The position numbers and the translations under genes are program-made. A DNA stretch of 64,000 nucleotides, taken from the NCBI RefSeq assembly GCF_002356115.1, contig NZ_AP014836.1:1065001-1129000 (forward strand), written 5' to 3'. The stretch comes from Candidatus Nitrosoglobus terrae (GTDB taxonomy: Bacteria > Pseudomonadota > Gammaproteobacteria > Nitrosococcales > Nitrosococcaceae). Below are positions 27,211-37,145 of the stretch, one piece after another. Under the pieces are notes generated by a model that saw nothing but the letters and a program-made list of their open reading frames with translations, was not told where the DNA came from and did not search any database. How positions within the stretch are numbered: position 1 is the stretch's first letter; each line of letters begins with the position of its first letter.

Positions 27211-27756
27211 ATGCACCTTAATCGGGTTTTAGCTCCCGACTGGCATATAGCTCAATGGTTTAATACCGATCAATCGTTACACTTATCTAACCTTCGGGGA
27301 AAAGTTGTAATTTTACATGCTTTTCAAATGCTTTGCCCCGGGTGTGTAATCCATGGACTGCCACAAACTCAGAAAATTTATAATACTTTTGATCCTAATG
27401 ATGTCACGATTATTGGGCTACATACTGTATTTGAACATCATGATGTCATGACTCCGCAGGCGCTTGATGCTTTTATTCATGAATACCGTTATACTTTTCC
27501 AATCGGGGTTGATCAACCAGGAGAACGATTGGGAATACCAATGACAATGGGGATTTATGGTATGCGGGGAACCCCTAGTTTAATCATGATTGATCATAAA
27601 GGTTATATTCATAAACATAGCTTTGGTCGTGATGATGACATGAAGGTAGGGGCTGATATTGCAATGCTTATTAGCGAGGCTAAAGCTGACCCAGTTACCC
27701 TTAAAGGTGAATATCTTAATGATAATCGCTGCGATCAAGAAAAATGCAAGGTTTAA
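27211..27756 (+). CDS. Thioredoxin-fold (TlpA/peroxiredoxin-like) redoxin
   Basis: The 181-residue protein carries the thioredoxin fold with a CPGC redox motif in QMLCPGCVIHGLPQ, the upstream NLRGKVVILHAFQ strand and the cis-Pro segment MRGTPSLIMID. There is no signal peptide, so it is probably cytoplasmic. GAGGTG stands just before the ATG. The C-terminal tail adds two further cysteines (NRCDQEKCKV). The substrate is unknown. It lies 45 bases after traM but looks functionally separate. Confidence 0.85.
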   Translation: MHLNRVLAPDWHIAQWFNTDQSLHLSNLRGKVVILHAFQMLCPGCVIHGLPQTQKIYNTFDPNDVTIIGLHTVFEHHDVMTPQALDAFIHEYRYTFPIGVDQPGERLGIPMTMGIYGMRGTPSLIMIDHKGYIHKHSFGRDDDMKVGADIAMLISEAKADPVTLKGEYLNDNRCDQEKCKV

Positions 27757-27779
27757 GTTAAGTCATTTAGAAATTGAAA

Positions 27780-28568
27780 TTAAAAGAAAATACCTTCAAC
27801 AGGAGAGGAGGCGCTAGCGTATCGTTTCCGAGGAATTCGACCGGCAAGGTAAGCTTCTCGGCCTGCCTCTATCGCTTTTTTCATAGCAGAGGCCATAAGT
27901 ATAGGGTTTTGTGCGCCCGCAATAGCACTATTCATTAATACTCCATCACATCCTATCTCCATAGCTATTGCAGCATCGGAGGCGGTGCCTACGCCCGCAT
28001 CAACTAAAATGGGTATGTTAGCATTCTGAACGATTTCAAAAATATTATAAGGGTTTCTAATACCTAATCCAGAGCCAATAGGAGCAGCTAAGGGCATCAC
28101 TGCAACACAACCCATAGCCTCTAACTGTTTCGCTGCAATTGGATCATCATTAGTGTAAACCATTACCTTAAAATCTTCTTTCACCAGTATTTTAACTGCT
28201 TTATAAGTTTCTATGAGATCTGGAAGCAGCGTTTTTTCATTTCCTAAAATTTCTAGTTTTATTAAACTATATCCATCTAGTAATTCTCGAGCTAGCCGGC
28301 AGGTACGTATTGCATCTTCAGCGTTGTAGCAACCCGCAGTGTTAGGTAATATCGTATAGCGACTTGGAGGGATAACATCAAGTAAATTAGGCTCTCCTGA
28401 TTTTTGGCCAATATTACTACGACGAACGGCCACTGTTATGATTTCAGCACCACTTGCTTGGATAGCTGCTTGTGTTTCCTCTAAGCTTTGGTATTTACCT
28501 GTACCTATCAAGAGTCGGGAATGATAAGGTTTACCAACAATTACTAAAGGTGCATCAGTATTATTCAT
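27780..28568 (-). CDS. thiG: Thiazole synthase ThiG
   Basis: ThiG condenses deoxyxylulose phosphate, dehydroglycine and ThiS-thiocarboxylate to the thiamin thiazole. The 262-residue protein has the family blocks [32 protein letters not shown] and the Schiff-base lysine region LIKLEILGN. It also has [15 protein letters not shown] and [15 protein letters not shown]. It follows thiS after 39 bases in a two-gene unit; thiO, thiF and thiC are not in the window. Confidence 0.95.
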   Translation of the reverse strand: MNNTDAPLVIVGKPYHSRLLIGTGKYQSLEETQAAIQASGAEIITVAVRRSNIGQKSGEPNLLDVIPPSRYTILPNTAGCYNAEDAIRTCRLARELLDGYSLIKLEILGNEKTLLPDLIETYKAVKILVKEDFKVMVYTNDDPIAAKQLEAMGCVAVMPLAAPIGSGLGIRNPYNIFEIVQNANIPILVDAGVGTASDAAIAMEIGCDGVLMNSAIAGAQNPILMASAMKKAIEAGREAYLAGRIPRKRYASASSPVEGIFF

Positions 28569-28607
28569 ATTAGACTTTCTACTCTATTTGTAGCAAATAT
28601 ATTGATT

Positions 28608-28814
28608 TTAATTACTACCACCACCAATAGCATGGACGATCTCTACTTTATCCCCTGATTGTAAGCACCGGTGAATATATTGACTGCGAGGTATAATATC
28701 CTCATTAATTTCCACAGCAATCCTCTTTTCTTGGAGATTTAAGCGCATAATAAGATCTGATAGAGCGTAGTTTTCTGGTATCTTATAAATTTCACCATTT
28801 AACAGGATTTCCAT
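28608..28814 (-). CDS. thiS: Sulfur carrier protein ThiS
   Basis: A 68-residue ubiquitin-fold protein with LNGEIYKIPENYALSDLI, RIAVEINEDIIPRS and GDKVEIVHAIGGG. ThiS must normally end in Gly-Gly to be adenylated and thiocarboxylated; here two more codons (Ser-Asn) follow GGG before the stop, so trimming would be needed. A TATAAT stands on the minus strand at 28860-28865. I looked for a TPP riboswitch in the 149 bases upstream and saw none. Confidence 0.93.
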   Translation of the reverse strand: MEILLNGEIYKIPENYALSDLIMRLNLQEKRIAVEINEDIIPRSQYIHRCLQSGDKVEIVHAIGGGSN

Positions 28815-28963
28815 AACTATAAGAGTCTTCTATATAGTGAATAAACATTTACTGCTATTATTATAAAGCATGACTGTTTTTTAGATACCCTTGAGATTAG
28901 ATGAGATAAAAGTTAGAACTGCGTCTTTTTAATTAATTCTTGACATAACAAGGTAAGCTATCG

Positions 28964-29494
28964 ATGTTTTCAAATACCTTTAATTTCATTAAAGAGTTAT
29001 ATACTATCTGCCTACGGGAAGCGGGGCCACAAAAACTACCTTCTTCAATAGTACTTCTTATTGTCAGCTTAATATTTTATATTATAGGTCGTTTTTTGGT
29101 AGATAAGTCTGGTTATTCAACAACTGCTTCAGTATTTTTAGCAATGTTTGATGCTACATTACTTATTTTAATGGCAAGCGTACCTCTAATATTAAAAAAA
29201 TCGACTCAACAAATACCTCAAACCTTAATAGCACTCGCAAGTGCTGGTTTTGTAGTGAGTATAATAGAGGAAATATTTTTATTTTTGTTAAGAAGCATAC
29301 AATTTCCTGAAAATGCCGGAGCAAGCACGGTAGTAGCCTTTTTATTATTTCCAATGCTGCTATGGCGGGTTCTTATTAATATTACTGTATTAAGGCACGC
29401 CCTATCATCAAGTACGATGTATGCTTCCATTTTAGCGGATTCTCAGGCATTAATAGTGATTTTCTGGGGAAAAGCTATAGCCTCCAGCTTCTAG
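28964..29494 (+). CDS. Integral membrane protein, unknown function (Yip1-like layout)
   Basis: A 176-residue protein with about five transmembrane segments from residue 28 to the end. The first 25 residues are amphipathic and hydrophilic. The segmentation resembles small YIP1-type membrane proteins, but I recognise no diagnostic motif. It is divergent from thiS and converges on mfd with 39 bases between the stops. Confidence 0.6.
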   Translation: MFSNTFNFIKELYTICLREAGPQKLPSSIVLLIVSLIFYIIGRFLVDKSGYSTTASVFLAMFDATLLILMASVPLILKKSTQQIPQTLIALASAGFVVSIIEEIFLFLLRSIQFPENAGASTVVAFLLFPMLLWRVLINITVLRHALSSSTMYASILADSQALIVIFWGKAIASSF

Positions 29495-29533
29495 TTTTTA
29501 AAGCTTAAATTACAATCGCTCAAATTTATAGAT

Positions 29534-32500
29534 TTAGCCTGCTATGCTAAAGGATTCAAATTTTTTAAGATTATTTAAATTAGCTTGCTGCTTATGGCCG
29601 CTCAATATACTAAGCAAATTTTCCAGAGCCTTTAAACGTGCTTGGACATTGGGTAATTCTTGAATGAAGCGAAGCTTCTCACTACCCTCAAGTTTATAAG
29701 TATTAGGTTGATTTTGGATAAGATCAATTACTGTTATAGGATTTATATTTGGCTCTGGCTGGAAGTGAATTCGCCCACCCTTATCTCCAGCTTCAATCTT
29801 ACGAATACCCATTTTATTTGCTTTTAAGCGGATTTTATTAATAGTAAGTAACGTTTTAATAGATTCAGGGAGTAAGCCAAAGCGATCAATCATTTCCACT
29901 TGGATCTCATCTAACCCCTCAGTATCTTTAGCAGCTGAAATCCTTTTATAGAGCACTAATCGAGTGTGGGTGTCAGGAATATAGTTCTCTGGAATCAAAG
30001 CGGGGGCATGAAGGTCAATCTCTAGACTGGATTCTCCTGATGATCGCTCTAAATCCAGCGTCCCCCCAGATTTTAAGCTATTTACCGCTCGCTCTAATAA
30101 TTCATGATAAAGATTAAAGCCAATTTCTTGCATTTGCCCACTTTGATCTTTGCCCAGTAATTCACCTGCTCCCCGAATTTCCATATCATGGGTGGCAAGG
30201 ATAAAACCAGTCCCTAGTTCTTCAATGGATTCAATGGCCTCTAACCGTTTTAGCGCATCTGCTGCTAAGGCTGACCGAGGAGGAACAATTAGATAAGCAT
30301 AGGCCCGATGATGAGATCTTCCTACTCGTCCACGTAGCTGATAAAGTTGAGCTAAACCCAGCTTATCTGCTCGATGAATAATAATAGTATTTGCATTGGG
30401 AATATCAATGCCTGTTTCGATAATCGTTGTGCAGATTAAAATATTAAAACGCCCATGATAAAAATTTAACATGGCTTGCTCTAATTCCCGTTCCCGCATC
30501 TGGCCATGAGCAATGCTTATTTTAGCCTCAGGAAGAAGAGATTGAACTTTCTGCGTTATTTTATCAATGCTTTCTACTTCATTATGAAGAAAATAAATTT
30601 GTCCACCTCGCTTAATTTCTCGAAGTATAGCTTCCCGGAGGGTATTATCGTCCCATTCTTGTACAAATGTTTTAATAGCTAGGCGACGCGCTGGTGGGGT
30701 AGCAATAATAGAGAGATCTCTAAGCCCTGATAGCGAAAAATGGAGTGTTCTCGGGATAGGCGTTGCTGTTAAAGTAAGTACATCTACCTCAGCACGTAGC
30801 GTTTTCATACGTTCTTTTTGTCGAACACCAAACCGGTGTTCCTCATCAATAATCATTAATCCTAAGTCTTTAAAAACGATATTACTTTGCAATAATTTAT
30901 GAGTACCAATGATAATATCCACTTTTCCGCTCGTAATATGGGTAATTATTGCGTCTTGTTCTTTACGGGATCGAAAACGAGATATTACTTCTATCTGCAC
31001 TGGCCAATCGGCAAAACGATCTTTAAAGCTTTGATAGTGCTGCTGAGCTAAGAGAGTTGTAGGTACCAGTACCGCGACCTGCTTTCCTGACTGAGAGACT
31101 ATAAAAGCAGCCCGCATAGCTACCTCAGTTTTCCCAAAACCCACATCTCCACAAATTAACCGATCCATAGGATTATCTGACGTCAAATCTGCGATAACAG
31201 CCTCAATAGCCTTAGTTTGATCTGGGGTCTCCTCAAAAGGAAAGGCGCTCGCAAAAATAGCATAGTGAGAGTCAGGGGCGGGTAATGGTATTTTTTTTCT
31301 GGCTGCTCTTTGAGCATAGATAGCTAGTAACTCAGCGGCCACATCATGAATTTGCTCTTTTGCTTTACGCTGAGCTCGCTCCCAATAACCAGAACCTAAC
31401 TTATGTAACGGGGCAGATTCAGGTGATGCACCGGTATAACGACTAATAAGATTCAGTGAAGAAATGGGGACATAGAGCTTATCTCCACCTGCATATTCCA
31501 AGGCCATAAATTCAGTGTCCTTACCCACTGTTAACATTTGTAGTCCTAGATAACGCCCAACGCCATGCTCCTCGTGGACTACAGGGGCACCTACAGTTAG
31601 TTCTACTAGATTTCGAATTAAAGTATCTGCAGTGTGTGTATGGTTATCCTGCTTACGGCGGCGATATTGCATTGCTTGCTCACCAAACAACTGAGATTCA
31701 GCAATAACAGCTATGGAGGGGTTAGTTAATAGCAAACCTTGCTGTAGTGGTGAGACGGTAATGCCTAGGTACTCTTGAGATTCTAAAAAAGTTTGCCAAC
31801 TTTCAAAAGGGCGAGGGCATACTTCAATACCCATGAGTAAATCTAATAAAGATTCTCTCCTTCCTACAGTTTCAGCAACAAACAATATGCGCCCTTGAAA
31901 ATTCTCAATGAATTGAATGAGTGACCCCAAGGGTTGAAGTGCACGAGGATTGAGTATTAGCGAAGAGGGAGGCTGGGTTGCAAAATTGTGATAATTTAGC
32001 TTTTTATCTAATGCTGGGGATTGTAAACTGATGCGAGGTATTTTCTTAATGGCAGTAAAAATTTCCCCTGTTTGAAGATAGAGATCCTGTGGCTTTAATA
32101 ATGGTCGCTCTAGATTATGGCAATATTGCTCATACCGATCTCCTATTTGCTGCCAAAACTTGTCTGCTGCTACCTGAATTTTCTCAGAAGTAAAAATTAA
32201 AGTATTTTCTGGAAGATAATTAAATAAAGTATCCGTATGATCAAAAAATAACGGAGTGTAATATTCAATTCCTGGAGGCGTATTTCCTTCACTGACTTCA
32301 CGATAGATTAGACTGTGCTGTGGATTACCTACAAAAAGACAGCGATGATTTTTCCGAAATCGATCAATTGCCTCTTTTGTGAATGGAAATTCTCGTGCAG
32401 GTAGTAGTTGAATCTGCTCTATTGACTGCAAGGATCGCTGGCTTTCTGGATCAAAACTCCGGAGACTATCTATTTCGTTATCAAGTAAATCGATTCGATA

Positions 32501-33058
32501 AGGTATTTTGCTACCCATGGGAAAAATATCAATAATGGATCCCCGTATTGCAAATTCACCATGATCGATTACTTGAGAGACACAGCGATATCCTCCAATT
32601 TCTACCTGCTTACGCCAAGTCTCTGGCTCAAGCTGATCTCTAACGGCGATCATTAAACTATGGGATTCAATGTATTCTTGAGGCGGAAGGCGTTGCATCA
32701 AAGTAGTCACAGGGGCGATGAGTACCCCTTGGCTTAGCCGAGGTAACTGATAGAGTACAGCTAAGCGCTCTGAAATAATATCCTGATGAGGGGAAAACAC
32801 ATCATAGGGTAGGGTTTCCCAATCAGGGAATCTTAGAATTGGAAGGCTTTTCTTTTTATCGCTATAAAATTTTAGTTCATATTCTAATTGATTTGCTGTA
32901 GCTGTATCTGGGGTAATCGCTAAAATAAGACCTGGATAGCGATGGGCATAAATAGCTAATATCAACCCAAAACTACTTCCATAAAGCTGACCAAAATGAT
33001 GGTGATCGCCGGGTTTATAAGGCGTGCATGAAAAGCTAGGATTTAAAATAGATAGCAT
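29534..33058 (-). CDS. mfd: Transcription-repair coupling factor Mfd
   Basis: Mfd removes RNA polymerase stalled at DNA lesions and recruits UvrA. The 1174-residue protein has all parts in order. These are a UvrB-like N-terminal region, the RNA-polymerase interaction (CarD-like) domain around VVHEEHGVGRYLGL, and a RecG-like translocase with Walker A CGDVGFGKTEVA and the DEEH box MIIDEEHRFG. Motif VI follows (QLRGRVGRS), then a C-terminal TRCF domain (LLPESIKTLL). Length matches the family. It is 17 bases downstream of the response-regulator gene on the same strand. Confidence 0.97.
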   Translation of the reverse strand: MLSILNPSFSCTPYKPGDHHHFGQLYGSSFGLILAIYAHRYPGLILAITPDTATANQLEYELKFYSDKKKSLPILRFPDWETLPYDVFSPHQDIISERLAVLYQLPRLSQGVLIAPVTTLMQRLPPQEYIESHSLMIAVRDQLEPETWRKQVEIGGYRCVSQVIDHGEFAIRGSIIDIFPMGSKIPYRIDLLDNEIDSLRSFDPESQRSLQSIEQIQLLPAREFPFTKEAIDRFRKNHRCLFVGNPQHSLIYREVSEGNTPPGIEYYTPLFFDHTDTLFNYLPENTLIFTSEKIQVAADKFWQQIGDRYEQYCHNLERPLLKPQDLYLQTGEIFTAIKKIPRISLQSPALDKKLNYHNFATQPPSSLILNPRALQPLGSLIQFIENFQGRILFVAETVGRRESLLDLLMGIEVCPRPFESWQTFLESQEYLGITVSPLQQGLLLTNPSIAVIAESQLFGEQAMQYRRRKQDNHTHTADTLIRNLVELTVGAPVVHEEHGVGRYLGLQMLTVGKDTEFMALEYAGGDKLYVPISSLNLISRYTGASPESAPLHKLGSGYWERAQRKAKEQIHDVAAELLAIYAQRAARKKIPLPAPDSHYAIFASAFPFEETPDQTKAIEAVIADLTSDNPMDRLICGDVGFGKTEVAMRAAFIVSQSGKQVAVLVPTTLLAQQHYQSFKDRFADWPVQIEVISRFRSRKEQDAIITHITSGKVDIIIGTHKLLQSNIVFKDLGLMIIDEEHRFGVRQKERMKTLRAEVDVLTLTATPIPRTLHFSLSGLRDLSIIATPPARRLAIKTFVQEWDDNTLREAILREIKRGGQIYFLHNEVESIDKITQKVQSLLPEAKISIAHGQMRERELEQAMLNFYHGRFNILICTTIIETGIDIPNANTIIIHRADKLGLAQLYQLRGRVGRSHHRAYAYLIVPPRSALAADALKRLEAIESIEELGTGFILATHDMEIRGAGELLGKDQSGQMQEIGFNLYHELLERAVNSLKSGGTLDLERSSGESSLEIDLHAPALIPENYIPDTHTRLVLYKRISAAKDTEGLDEIQVEMIDRFGLLPESIKTLLTINKIRLKANKMGIRKIEAGDKGGRIHFQPEPNINPITVIDLIQNQPNTYKLEGSEKLRFIQELPNVQARLKALENLLSILSGHKQQANLNNLKKFESFSIAG

Positions 33059-33075
33059 ATCTACAGGATATAATT

Positions 33076-34482
33076 CTAAGAGGATGGTAATTTAGAGGAC
33101 TTAAGCCCATGTTTTTGGATTCGATAACGTAGAGTCTCCCGAGTAGTTCCTAAGGCGCGAGCGGTTGCTGCGATATTATAATGATTGCGTTTAAGCGCCG
33201 TTTCAATAATATATCGATCCATATCTTCTAGTACCATGCTGCCATCTAGAGGTAGGCAAACTTGAGCATTATTATTTGGTGTAACTAAGCTAGGGGAGGA
33301 GGTAATTTTTCCAGGTAATTGCAACCATTGTTCAGCAAAAACAGCATCATCAGAAAATAGTACACATCGTTCTACTACATTACGTAGTTCACGTACATTA
33401 CCAGGCCAGTCATGGCTTCGAAGTTGATTCCATACCCGTTCTGGAATTATCTTAACTTGTTTTCTTGCCTCAGCATTGAACTCAGCAACGAATAGAGGCA
33501 CTAAATCGTCTAAATCCTCCTTGATTTCCCGTAATGCAGGTAATCTAAGGCGAAAGACGCTAAGTCGATGATAAAGATCAGCGCGAAATCCTCCTTCTTT
33601 AGACATCTGTTCTAAATCTCGATTACTGGCTGCTAGAATCTGTACGTCAACAAGAGTTTCTTTACTACCTCCTAAGCGCCGCACTCGACGATCTTCAATA
33701 ACCTTGAGTAACTTGGCCTGTAGATCTAGGGGCATTTCGCCAATTTCATCTAGGAATAAAGTTCCTCCATGCGCTTGTTCAAGAAGACCTAAATGGCGTG
33801 CTTTAGCTCCCGTAAAAGCACCCGCTTCATGCCCAAAAAGCTCAGACTCTAGTAATTCCCGAGGCAATGCAGCACAGTTAAGCTCTACCATAGGGTGCTG
33901 TGCTCGTGATCCTCCATAATGTAAGATTCTAGCTACTAAACCTTTTCCTGTTCCTGTTTCACCGCCTATAATAAGTGCACTAAAAGGTACTTTCGTTAAC
34001 TTAATTAATAGTTCTCGTATCTCCTGCGCGGCTTGGCTGTGCCCTACAAAAGCTTTAGAGGAGTATTGTTGATATCGCTGCTGCGTTTGATAAATTAAAT
34101 GTCTTTGTGCACGGGCGCTACGAGCAGCACTGGCTACAATTAAATCTAAATGCTCCAGCTCACAGGGTTTTTCAAGAAAATCATAGGCCCCAATTCGTAA
34201 TGCCCGCACTGAATCTGGAACACTACCGTAACCGGTCAGTAAGATCCATTCAGCATGAGCATATTGCCCGTGAATAGATTCCATAAGATCTAAGGCGCTG
34301 CCATCTGGCAGACTCATATCTGAAAGGATTAGAAGTGGATCAAGACGCTGCTCAAGGAGCATAGATCGCGCCTGCCCTAAGGTATGAGCCCACTCTACCT
34401 CCCAGCCTCCATTTTTATAGTGGCGGGTAAGCTCAGTACCTAAAAGTGTTTCATCCTCGATAACTAGTAATGTAGCGCCCAT
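33076..34482 (-). CDS. Sigma-54-dependent response regulator (NtrC family)
   Basis: From the ATG at 34482 the protein is 468 residues; the frame is open to 34575, which would overlap the kinase gene much further. Domain order: receiver (residues 1-120, Asp55 in ILSDMSLPDG, Thr in LLTGYGS, Lys in FLEKPCEL); AAA+ domain with Walker A IGGETGTGKG and the sigma-54 contact loop GAFTGA; Fis-type helix-turn-helix at the end (NIAATARALGTTRETLRYRI). It activates sigma-54 promoters when phosphorylated by the kinase encoded just upstream. Target genes are unknown. Confidence 0.92.
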   Translation of the reverse strand: MGATLLVIEDETLLGTELTRHYKNGGWEVEWAHTLGQARSMLLEQRLDPLLILSDMSLPDGSALDLMESIHGQYAHAEWILLTGYGSVPDSVRALRIGAYDFLEKPCELEHLDLIVASAARSARAQRHLIYQTQQRYQQYSSKAFVGHSQAAQEIRELLIKLTKVPFSALIIGGETGTGKGLVARILHYGGSRAQHPMVELNCAALPRELLESELFGHEAGAFTGAKARHLGLLEQAHGGTLFLDEIGEMPLDLQAKLLKVIEDRRVRRLGGSKETLVDVQILAASNRDLEQMSKEGGFRADLYHRLSVFRLRLPALREIKEDLDDLVPLFVAEFNAEARKQVKIIPERVWNQLRSHDWPGNVRELRNVVERCVLFSDDAVFAEQWLQLPGKITSSPSLVTPNNNAQVCLPLDGSMVLEDMDRYIIETALKRNHYNIAATARALGTTRETLRYRIQKHGLKSSKLPSS

Positions 34483-35923
34483 GGTGATCTTTATGACAGG
34501 GGAGAATAATGGTAACACAGGCACCACCGGATTGTTTATTAACAAACCGAACTTCTCCTCCCATTTCACGGGCAAATCGCTGTACCATTGCCAGTCCTAG
34601 CCCAGTTCCTTGTTGGCCACCACTGACAAAAGGTCGAAATCCACCCTCAAGTATTTCTTGGGAAAATCCAGGCCCTTCATCGCTAACCATGAGGCAAAGA
34701 GTATCATTATTGCAGAAAATTTCTACCTTTATTGTACCTGGAGTATGACCCATTACTTGGGCTGCATTCAGTATTAAATTGAGTAACGCTTGGCGAACTT
34801 CCCCCTCTGGTAATCGACAACGTAAGGTTTCTGAGATTTTACTTTCTAGTTGTATATGGGCGGGTATCTGATATCGAGTTAAGGCTAATAGCTCCTGAAC
34901 TACAGTGGCAGGGGATATCTCAGCAGCAGGTTGTGGGGTGTGTTTTGCTTGGTTTAGCAGATCGTTTAAGAGCAATGTAATTCGTTTAAGCTCAGATCCT
35001 ATAAGATCAAGACGTTGCGCTTGATCAGGATTATTAATTTCTTTTCGTAAATTACTACAACTCATCCGGATACCCGCTAAAGGATTTCGTAGCTCATGGG
35101 CAATGCTAGCGGCTAATTCTCCCACCGCTGCAAGGCGTTCAGCACGGGCTAAGCTTCGTTGCTGTCCTAACAGTGCTAAAGCAGCAGCACGAACTTTAGC
35201 TTCTAAGGAATTAGCATGCAAGCGTTTTTCTTCCTCTAGTTTTTGTAGCCGAATCACCATCTCATTATAGCTGTTAAATACGGGTAGTAGCAGTGGGTTT
35301 AAATAGCGAGTAGAAATCGGGCTGTAATCCTCTTTAGCTAATTGAGAGAGTAGTTGGCTTAGATCGGCTAGTGGGTTAAAAATCCGGTTACGAAAAAACC
35401 ACCCACCTAAGAGAAAAAGAGCAATAAGAGTGCCCACAGCTAATTCTAACTCAGTGCGAGTGTTTTGGATAATATTTTCTAATATTTGTTCATCTTGTAT
35501 GATCTCGGTATCCAATACCTGATTTATCAAAGTTAAAGCAGGAAATAACATGAAAAAAGGTAGTTTTTCATTTTGCTCATCTATCAGATCTGAAAACAAA
35601 TTATCCAACTGTCGCAGTCGCTTTGGTGTTTCGACAGCGGAATAATAATCCAAAAAAATAAGATTTTTAACCTCTCTATGGAGCTGCTTAAGTACGCTAG
35701 GGTTAATCGTGGCGCTCTTTCCTGAGATATTCTCTAATAATACCTGCTGTAAATTAAGGCTAGCTTGCTGAATCCGATGAGAATAATTCATATAGGCATG
35801 TACCCGCTCTAAATGGCGTACATTCCGCTCTATCATTCCTCCTAGAAGAATCAAGCTAAAAAGCAACAGCCCAAGCATCCCCATCCATCGCAACTGAATA
35901 GCACGATGGATTAAGCTTTTCAT
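34451..35923 (-). CDS. Membrane sensor histidine kinase (NtrB-type partner)
   Basis: A 490-residue kinase with transmembrane helix 1 (13-30), a periplasmic helical sensor domain (31-155) and transmembrane helix 2 (157-178). A HAMP-like linker, a coiled coil and a HisKA domain with phospho-accepting His276 in AHELRNPLAG follow. The ATPase domain has the N box LNLILNAAQ, G1 SDEGPGFS and G2 GTGLGLAMV. It overlaps the downstream regulator by 32 bases, so the pair is one unit. The signal sensed is not evident from the sequence. Confidence 0.92.
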   Translation of the reverse strand: MKSLIHRAIQLRWMGMLGLLLFSLILLGGMIERNVRHLERVHAYMNYSHRIQQASLNLQQVLLENISGKSATINPSVLKQLHREVKNLIFLDYYSAVETPKRLRQLDNLFSDLIDEQNEKLPFFMLFPALTLINQVLDTEIIQDEQILENIIQNTRTELELAVGTLIALFLLGGWFFRNRIFNPLADLSQLLSQLAKEDYSPISTRYLNPLLLPVFNSYNEMVIRLQKLEEEKRLHANSLEAKVRAAALALLGQQRSLARAERLAAVGELAASIAHELRNPLAGIRMSCSNLRKEINNPDQAQRLDLIGSELKRITLLLNDLLNQAKHTPQPAAEISPATVVQELLALTRYQIPAHIQLESKISETLRCRLPEGEVRQALLNLILNAAQVMGHTPGTIKVEIFCNNDTLCLMVSDEGPGFSQEILEGGFRPFVSGGQQGTGLGLAMVQRFAREMGGEVRFVNKQSGGACVTIILPCHKDHHGRYITSYRG

Positions 35924-35988
35924 GTAGGGGACATTTCTTCTATAAGTAAGAATTAAGTTAGATAATTAGACTAGAATAATTATTTAAT

Positions 35989-36744
35989 TTACTGAAAATT
36001 ATAATGGATATCAAATAGAAAATTTTGGGTAAACAAAGAATGGCCACCAGGGGTTTCTGAGCGAACATATTGGCCTAAATAACCTAAGGTAAAACTAAGC
36101 TCATCTGTGGCTTTGACTATCAATCCCCCCATTGCCCAATTTTGGTTAAAGCCGGATCTACCGGTGACTGCGGTTTTATTAAGATTAAACCAGACTTCGT
36201 CAGATAGATAGACAGCTAATCGCCCACCCGTACCCGGAATAGGGTGGCTAATACCGCCCAATTGCCGAACTTGCATCCCTAGGTTTCCTATATCGGCACC
36301 GGTAGTAGACACATCGAACACTTCCTGTGTCCGGGTACGCATTGTACCCACAAAACCGCTCTTACCAAAAATATGATCCGTCCAGAGGAAATCTTGGTAA
36401 GGACGGGCATCCATGCTATGGGTGCCGTTTAAATTTTTGTTCCAAAATTGGCTATATCCAAACCACCAGCTGGTATGGGCAGTTGCTTTATAACCAAAAG
36501 ATACCCAGAAAAGATTCTGGGAGAGTCGGGGTGAAAAACCAGCATTTGGATCAATAACGTGTGCGTCATCTCGGGTTCGGGCCTGATCTTCGATAAACCA
36601 GTTCCATTTATCATTAACTTTTCCAGTTAGCGTAAGACTGGTCCAAGTACCAAACATACTATCCGTGGGAGTCTCTGCCAAAGCTGAAGTGCTGACCACC
36701 AATGAAGCAAGTATTAGGGCAGGAAAGAGATGTGTTTTCATCAT
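35989..36744 (-). CDS. DUF2490 outer-membrane beta-barrel protein
   Basis: The 251-residue protein has a signal peptide (cleavage after about residue 23, STSALA). The mature part consists of alternating strands rich in Trp, Tyr and Phe (TWTSLTLTGKVNDKWNWFIE), a pattern of small outer-membrane barrels, and ends in FDIHYNFQ. It matches DUF2490. It lies 65 bases upstream of the kinase gene on the same strand and may be part of the same envelope-sensing unit, but this is only positional. Confidence 0.82.
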   Translation of the reverse strand: MMKTHLFPALILASLVVSTSALAETPTDSMFGTWTSLTLTGKVNDKWNWFIEDQARTRDDAHVIDPNAGFSPRLSQNLFWVSFGYKATAHTSWWFGYSQFWNKNLNGTHSMDARPYQDFLWTDHIFGKSGFVGTMRTRTQEVFDVSTTGADIGNLGMQVRQLGGISHPIPGTGGRLAVYLSDEVWFNLNKTAVTGRSGFNQNWAMGGLIVKATDELSFTLGYLGQYVRSETPGGHSLFTQNFLFDIHYNFQ

Positions 36745-36770
36745 AAATAGTTTCTTCTTAAATAATAGTC

Positions 36771-37040
36771 ATTGACATACTCCCACCACTCACCTAAGTG
36801 ATGGAGTCTTTGCAACCTGTACAAACTTACCGCTTGTACCTTTCAACATCGCACTCGCACCGACAACTATCCCAATGTAGGAACTCTTTATACACTACTG
36901 TGTCCCACTATATCGGCTAACATAAAAATAGCATCAACCAATATCAGCAAGCTCACCGCTTACTACTGTGCTATCCATCTCCATCTAAACTTCGTTATAC
37001 ATGGAGAATCCCGCACTTTAGTTAAAAACAGAACATCAGT
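36771..37040. mobile_element. Possible IS200/IS605-type remnant (structured end, no transposase)
   Basis: The 401-base gap between the DUF2490 gene and fumC contains no credible ORF but is rich in secondary structure. ATTGACATACTCCCACCACT is followed by an imperfect hairpin ACTCC...GGAGT (about 36780-36812). Next is a perfect GTACAA/TTGTAC hairpin with an 8- to 9-base loop (about 36820-36842). Composition differs from the flanks. Subterminal hairpins next to TTGAC-like target sequence are the style of IS200/IS605 (TnpA/TnpB) ends, where guide RNA is also encoded. No transposase peptide could be recognised on either strand. Confidence 0.35.
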
Positions 37041-37145
37041 ATAAAACCTATGCTATTTTTATGCCAAATTTTTAGTATTAGTAACCTATTGGTTTTTAAT
37101 TAAAAAAATTAGTGATATAAAATTAAAATTAATAAATTGGTTTAT

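Noticed and set aside
28815..28963. TPP riboswitch upstream of thiS
   Set aside because: None of the conserved TPP-aptamer segments could be found on the minus strand.
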